DNA from: Gonapodya prolifera JEL478 | Lineage: Eukaryota > Monoblepharomycota > Monoblepharidomycetes > Monoblepharidales > Gonapodyaceae | NCBI GenBank assembly: GCA_001574975.1 | Contig: KQ965736.1 | Coordinates: 476,910 to 540,909 of the forward strand | DNA length: 64,000 nt | Direction: 5' to 3' | In this document: positions 61,643 through 64,000 of the stretch, piece after piece | Layout of the letters: every line of letters starts with the position of its first letter | How positions within the stretch are numbered: the first letter of the stretch is position 1 | Notes under the pieces: model-generated | The model's database searches: none | What the model was told of the DNA's origin: nothing | What the model saw: only the letters and a program-made list of their open reading frames with translations | Position numbers and translations under genes: made by a program

Positions 61643-62181
61643 AAAGTAAACAAATTAAAGGAAACAAAGGCAAGTCCCCCAGATTTTTACACAAGAAGCA
61701 CAAGAAGACTGTTGGCTGTCGTGGAATGTTTTGAACTCACGAAGGGCCACGATGACCCACTCACACCGAATATGCATGTACCGTTCGCTGCGACTGATGT
61801 CGCTGCGCTGCAAATATTTATTAAAGTGACTTCTCCATCGGGAGCAGGGTCAGGTGAGATATGTGCCAGGTCTCACCTGACCCTGCTCAGACAAAGGCGG
61901 CGATTCATTAAAGCATATAAGTACTTATTTCGTTAGGATTCCTAAGCGTAATTTACTGACACAAAACGAATTTTGGGGGATTTTTTGGGGTGCCTGGTGC
62001 CTGCCTCGCCCGCGAGATTACTAGTTTCGGAGCAGTGCGCCTACGCGCACTTGACGAAAGGCCGAGCTACTTCTTCGCGCAGGCGCCGAATCCACCTCGG
62101 GCAGGCTTTCGGACCTCGCTGGCGGGTGCATCTCCCCGCCATCTCCTCCTCGAGAGGCTCCTCCTCGCCCCAAATCACCAG
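61643..62181. other. 539-bp intergenic region with a perfect inverted repeat
   Basis: The stretch upstream of the RRM-protein gene is AT-rich to about 61980 and then GC-rich. Apart from the inverted repeat at 61842-61888, I see no gene, tRNA or other repeat. The GC-rich part just before 62182 is likely promoter or 5' UTR of the RRM gene. Confidence 0.5.
61842..61888. repeat. Perfect 18-bp inverted repeat with 11-base loop
   Basis: GAGCAGGGTCAGGTGAGA at 61842-61859 is exactly complementary to 61871-61888, around a loop TATGTGCCAGG. On either strand the transcript would form a strong hairpin. No flanking T-run, target-site duplication or related open frame was seen. Confidence 0.92.
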
Positions 62182-64000
62182 ATGTGCGCGAGCGCAGACA
62201 GCGCAGCAAACCCGCCAACACCGCCACAATCGGCCTCGACGGACCGGACATCGACCGAGGTCACGGTGAGCTTAGTCGTCTGCCGGTGGATTCGCGCTTG
62301 CTTGTTCGGAGGACCCTGAACAACGCCACTTGTTGTCTTTGCTCCCCAGGACTTGTTCGCTCCAATTCCCGACAAGCTGCATCTCAATGGCGAGATTAAT
62401 CAGCTAAATCCTGGTACCGGAGCATCTGGCCGGGAAATGGACGGGACAGACAGATTCGTGGGAGACATGGATCGACTGTCAGACCGCACTCTGTCACGCG
62501 CGATGACTCAAGACTCGGGCCATACACCGAGCGAATCAAGTCAATCGCCCTTTGATAAGGAGCGTGCTAACAATACCCCGGCCCGACGACAATCTGCAAT
62601 GCTAATGCCCACCGAAAGCTCTTTCGTTGCGCCACACCCGATGAAACCCATGCACTCGTACCATCAGTCTATCGGGCGGTCTCCGATATCGCCAGGGTTT
62701 GACAGGCCACTGGCCGCGCATTTTAACACGAACGCTCTCTACTCCGCAATGCCAGCTTCGTCACCATCACCAGGTGTCGAACGAGTGCAGTCACCGCCAG
62801 GGGCGAGCCGCTCTCTGGATCGCACGCATCATCACGTACAAATGGCGCTCCCACCAGAGCTCCTTGCTGCGCGACAGTCCTCTCTTCCGTCGTTCGGGCA
62901 GGCTGATATGACGGGGGCTCGACTGCTACGCCGCCATTCCGAGTTGATGCCCCAACTGGCTCGGAAAGGATCCTTCCCACGGGCGGATCTGGACCCCATG
63001 TACGACGCTGGTTATCTAGGAGGTACACAAGACCCTTCCTTTGGAGGAGTGTTGGAAGGTGATCCAGATGGTGTTCACGGAGATCTGTACAATGGGATTT
63101 TGCAAAGCGATTTGATTCAATCTCCTGACGGAAGTTATCCCCCGTTTGAACTCCCACTCTCTCCCACCGATCACCGCCCATTGGACGAATACCAACGTAT
63201 CCGCCCAAGTGGTTCAAATGGAGCAATTCAATCCTCTGCTCAAGGTCAAGGCGGCCAAGTGCGGTCTGGTGCGAACTACATGCCTTCCTCAGGCGGATAC
63301 GGCAATTATCCATCAAATGGTCGCGCTCCCATTGAAGGTCGAAACGGTTCCAATGTTACGCCAGACTACGCGCACCAACAGCTCCTGCTCTTGCAGCGCC
63401 AACAGCAGCAACAAAGGCAACTGAGGCTCATACACCTCGAGCAGCAGCGACAGCTTCAGAGTCTGGCGATGGGAAGGAGTGTTCCTATGGTCGAGCAAGC
63501 GTATTCACGCGAAGGAATGGACAATCCTGAATGGGATGCAAAATCTTCTGCGAGAGATCACTCTTTGCCGCGGGATGTGTACAGTGGGCAGCAGCTTGTT
63601 CGTGACAGCTTTTCCCCGCCCCTGCCTGAATCCGGTGGATATGGGTATTACTCGACTGGGCCACGGGCGGCGCCATCTGCGGAGGGCCGATTATCTCCTG
63701 AAAACACGTGCCTCTTCGTTGCAAAGTGAGCTTGGTTGTTTTTCAATGTCCGCCTTTCACCAAAACTCACATTAATGCTCTTATTTTGTGTCAGTGTGCG
63801 ATCTACCTTCGGCGACGAGACGCTCAGGAGAACGATGCGTCGGGTTTTTGAACGATGGGGTCGTGTCATCAAAGTTGATGTGGTCCGGGCAAAAGGAACC
63901 GGAATGCCCTGCTGCTTTGTCACATTTGAGCGTGCAGAAGATGCGGCGCTTGCGTTTCATGACGCGCCTGGTACCGTGGTCGACGGGAGGCCGATCCGGG
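62182..64000 (+). CDS. RRM-type RNA-binding protein (3' end cut by window edge)
   Basis: Exon 1 (62182-62265, MCASADSAANPPTPPQ) joins exon 2 (62350-63725) in phase to give EVTDLFAPIPDKLHLNGEI. About 460 residues of disordered sequence follow, rich in Ser, Pro and Gln, with a polyglutamine-like stretch encoded near 63380-63460 (QRQQQQQRQL). The last intron (donor aa|gtgagc at 63726, acceptor gtcag) leads into an RRM: NTCLFVANVRSTFGDETLRR, FERWGRVIKVDVVRAKG, CCFVTFERAEDAALAF and VDGRPIR. The RNP2 motif (CLFVAN) spans the splice site; RNP1 is the variant MPCCFVTF. The window ends inside the domain at base 64000. Target RNAs and subfamily are unknown. Confidence 0.85.

Noticed and set aside
61990-62181. 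In-frame open extension upstream of the RRM gene's ATG
   Set aside because: It lacks an ATG and is GC-rich Arg/Pro sequence; 62182 is the first ATG in frame.

Overview
The window reads as a compact, gene-dense piece of a fungal nuclear genome: about 31 protein-coding genes in 64 kb, on both strands, with many short GT-AG introns (mostly about 45-200 bp), standard genetic code, short intergenic gaps (often 50-300 bp) and no transposon, virus remnant, rRNA or tRNA that I could recognise. The gene set fits an early-diverging, probably zoosporic (chytrid-like) fungus rather than a yeast or a mould. A kinesin-13 with an N-terminal SAM domain (KIF24-like), a plant-type SYP7-like Qc SNARE, a PDAP1 homologue and an NCoR/Snt1-like SANT protein lie beside clearly fungal genes. 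That placement is an inference; no marker here proves the phylum.

Layout, left to right. 1-11.5 kb: a PAS-kinase-family protein kinase (cut by the left edge), an unrecognised small gene, a large low-complexity protein rich in RRxS motifs, UDP-glucose dehydrogenase, and a COQ1-type polyprenyl diphosphate synthase. 11.6-25.6 kb: SEC23, TIM17, UTP14, PWP2, protein phosphatase 1 and an SRRM1-type PWI/RS splicing factor. 25.9-37.7 kb: SAM-kinesin-13, phosducin-like protein, a cyclin-box protein, FEN1, PIG-H, an ATP synthase subunit K-like protein, VMA12/TMEM199 and the SYP7-like SNARE. 37.8-41.4 kb: a GC-rich accessory-looking patch with two unrecognised genes, one of them a secreted glycoprotein. 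Their introns carry hairpin-rich repeats. 41.8-49.1 kb: PDAP1, MEMO1, CHORD-CS, an Snt1/NCoR-like SANT protein and ribosomal protein eL29. 49.5-60.5 kb: GID9/MAEA E3 subunit, APC/C activator CDH1, a BAR-PH protein and an ammonium transporter. 60.8-64 kb: a doubtful gene, a perfect 18-bp inverted repeat, and an RRM protein cut by the right edge.

Several neighbours share a process. UTP14 and PWP2, both small-subunit processome proteins, are tail to tail with about 50 bp between them. Two ubiquitin-ligase components (GID9/MAEA and CDH1) are divergent neighbours. Secretory and endomembrane genes recur (SEC23, PIG-H, VMA12, SNARE). Tiny exons at the start of genes recur too: 18 nt in SEC23, 20 nt in TIM17, 11/13/13 nt in RPL29 and probably 10 nt in UGDH.

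The most unusual signal is a family of GC-rich repeats in introns of two adjacent, divergently transcribed genes (39.0-41.1 kb). They are built from tiny perfect hairpins with GAA/GGA/AGA triloops (for example AGCGC-GAA-GCGCT). They share a 24-bp block at 22 of 24 positions, and they lie in the same orientation relative to transcription in both genes although the genes are on opposite strands. This resembles introner-like, intron-borne elements.

All exon boundaries were read by eye from splice signals and frame continuity, and should be taken as models.
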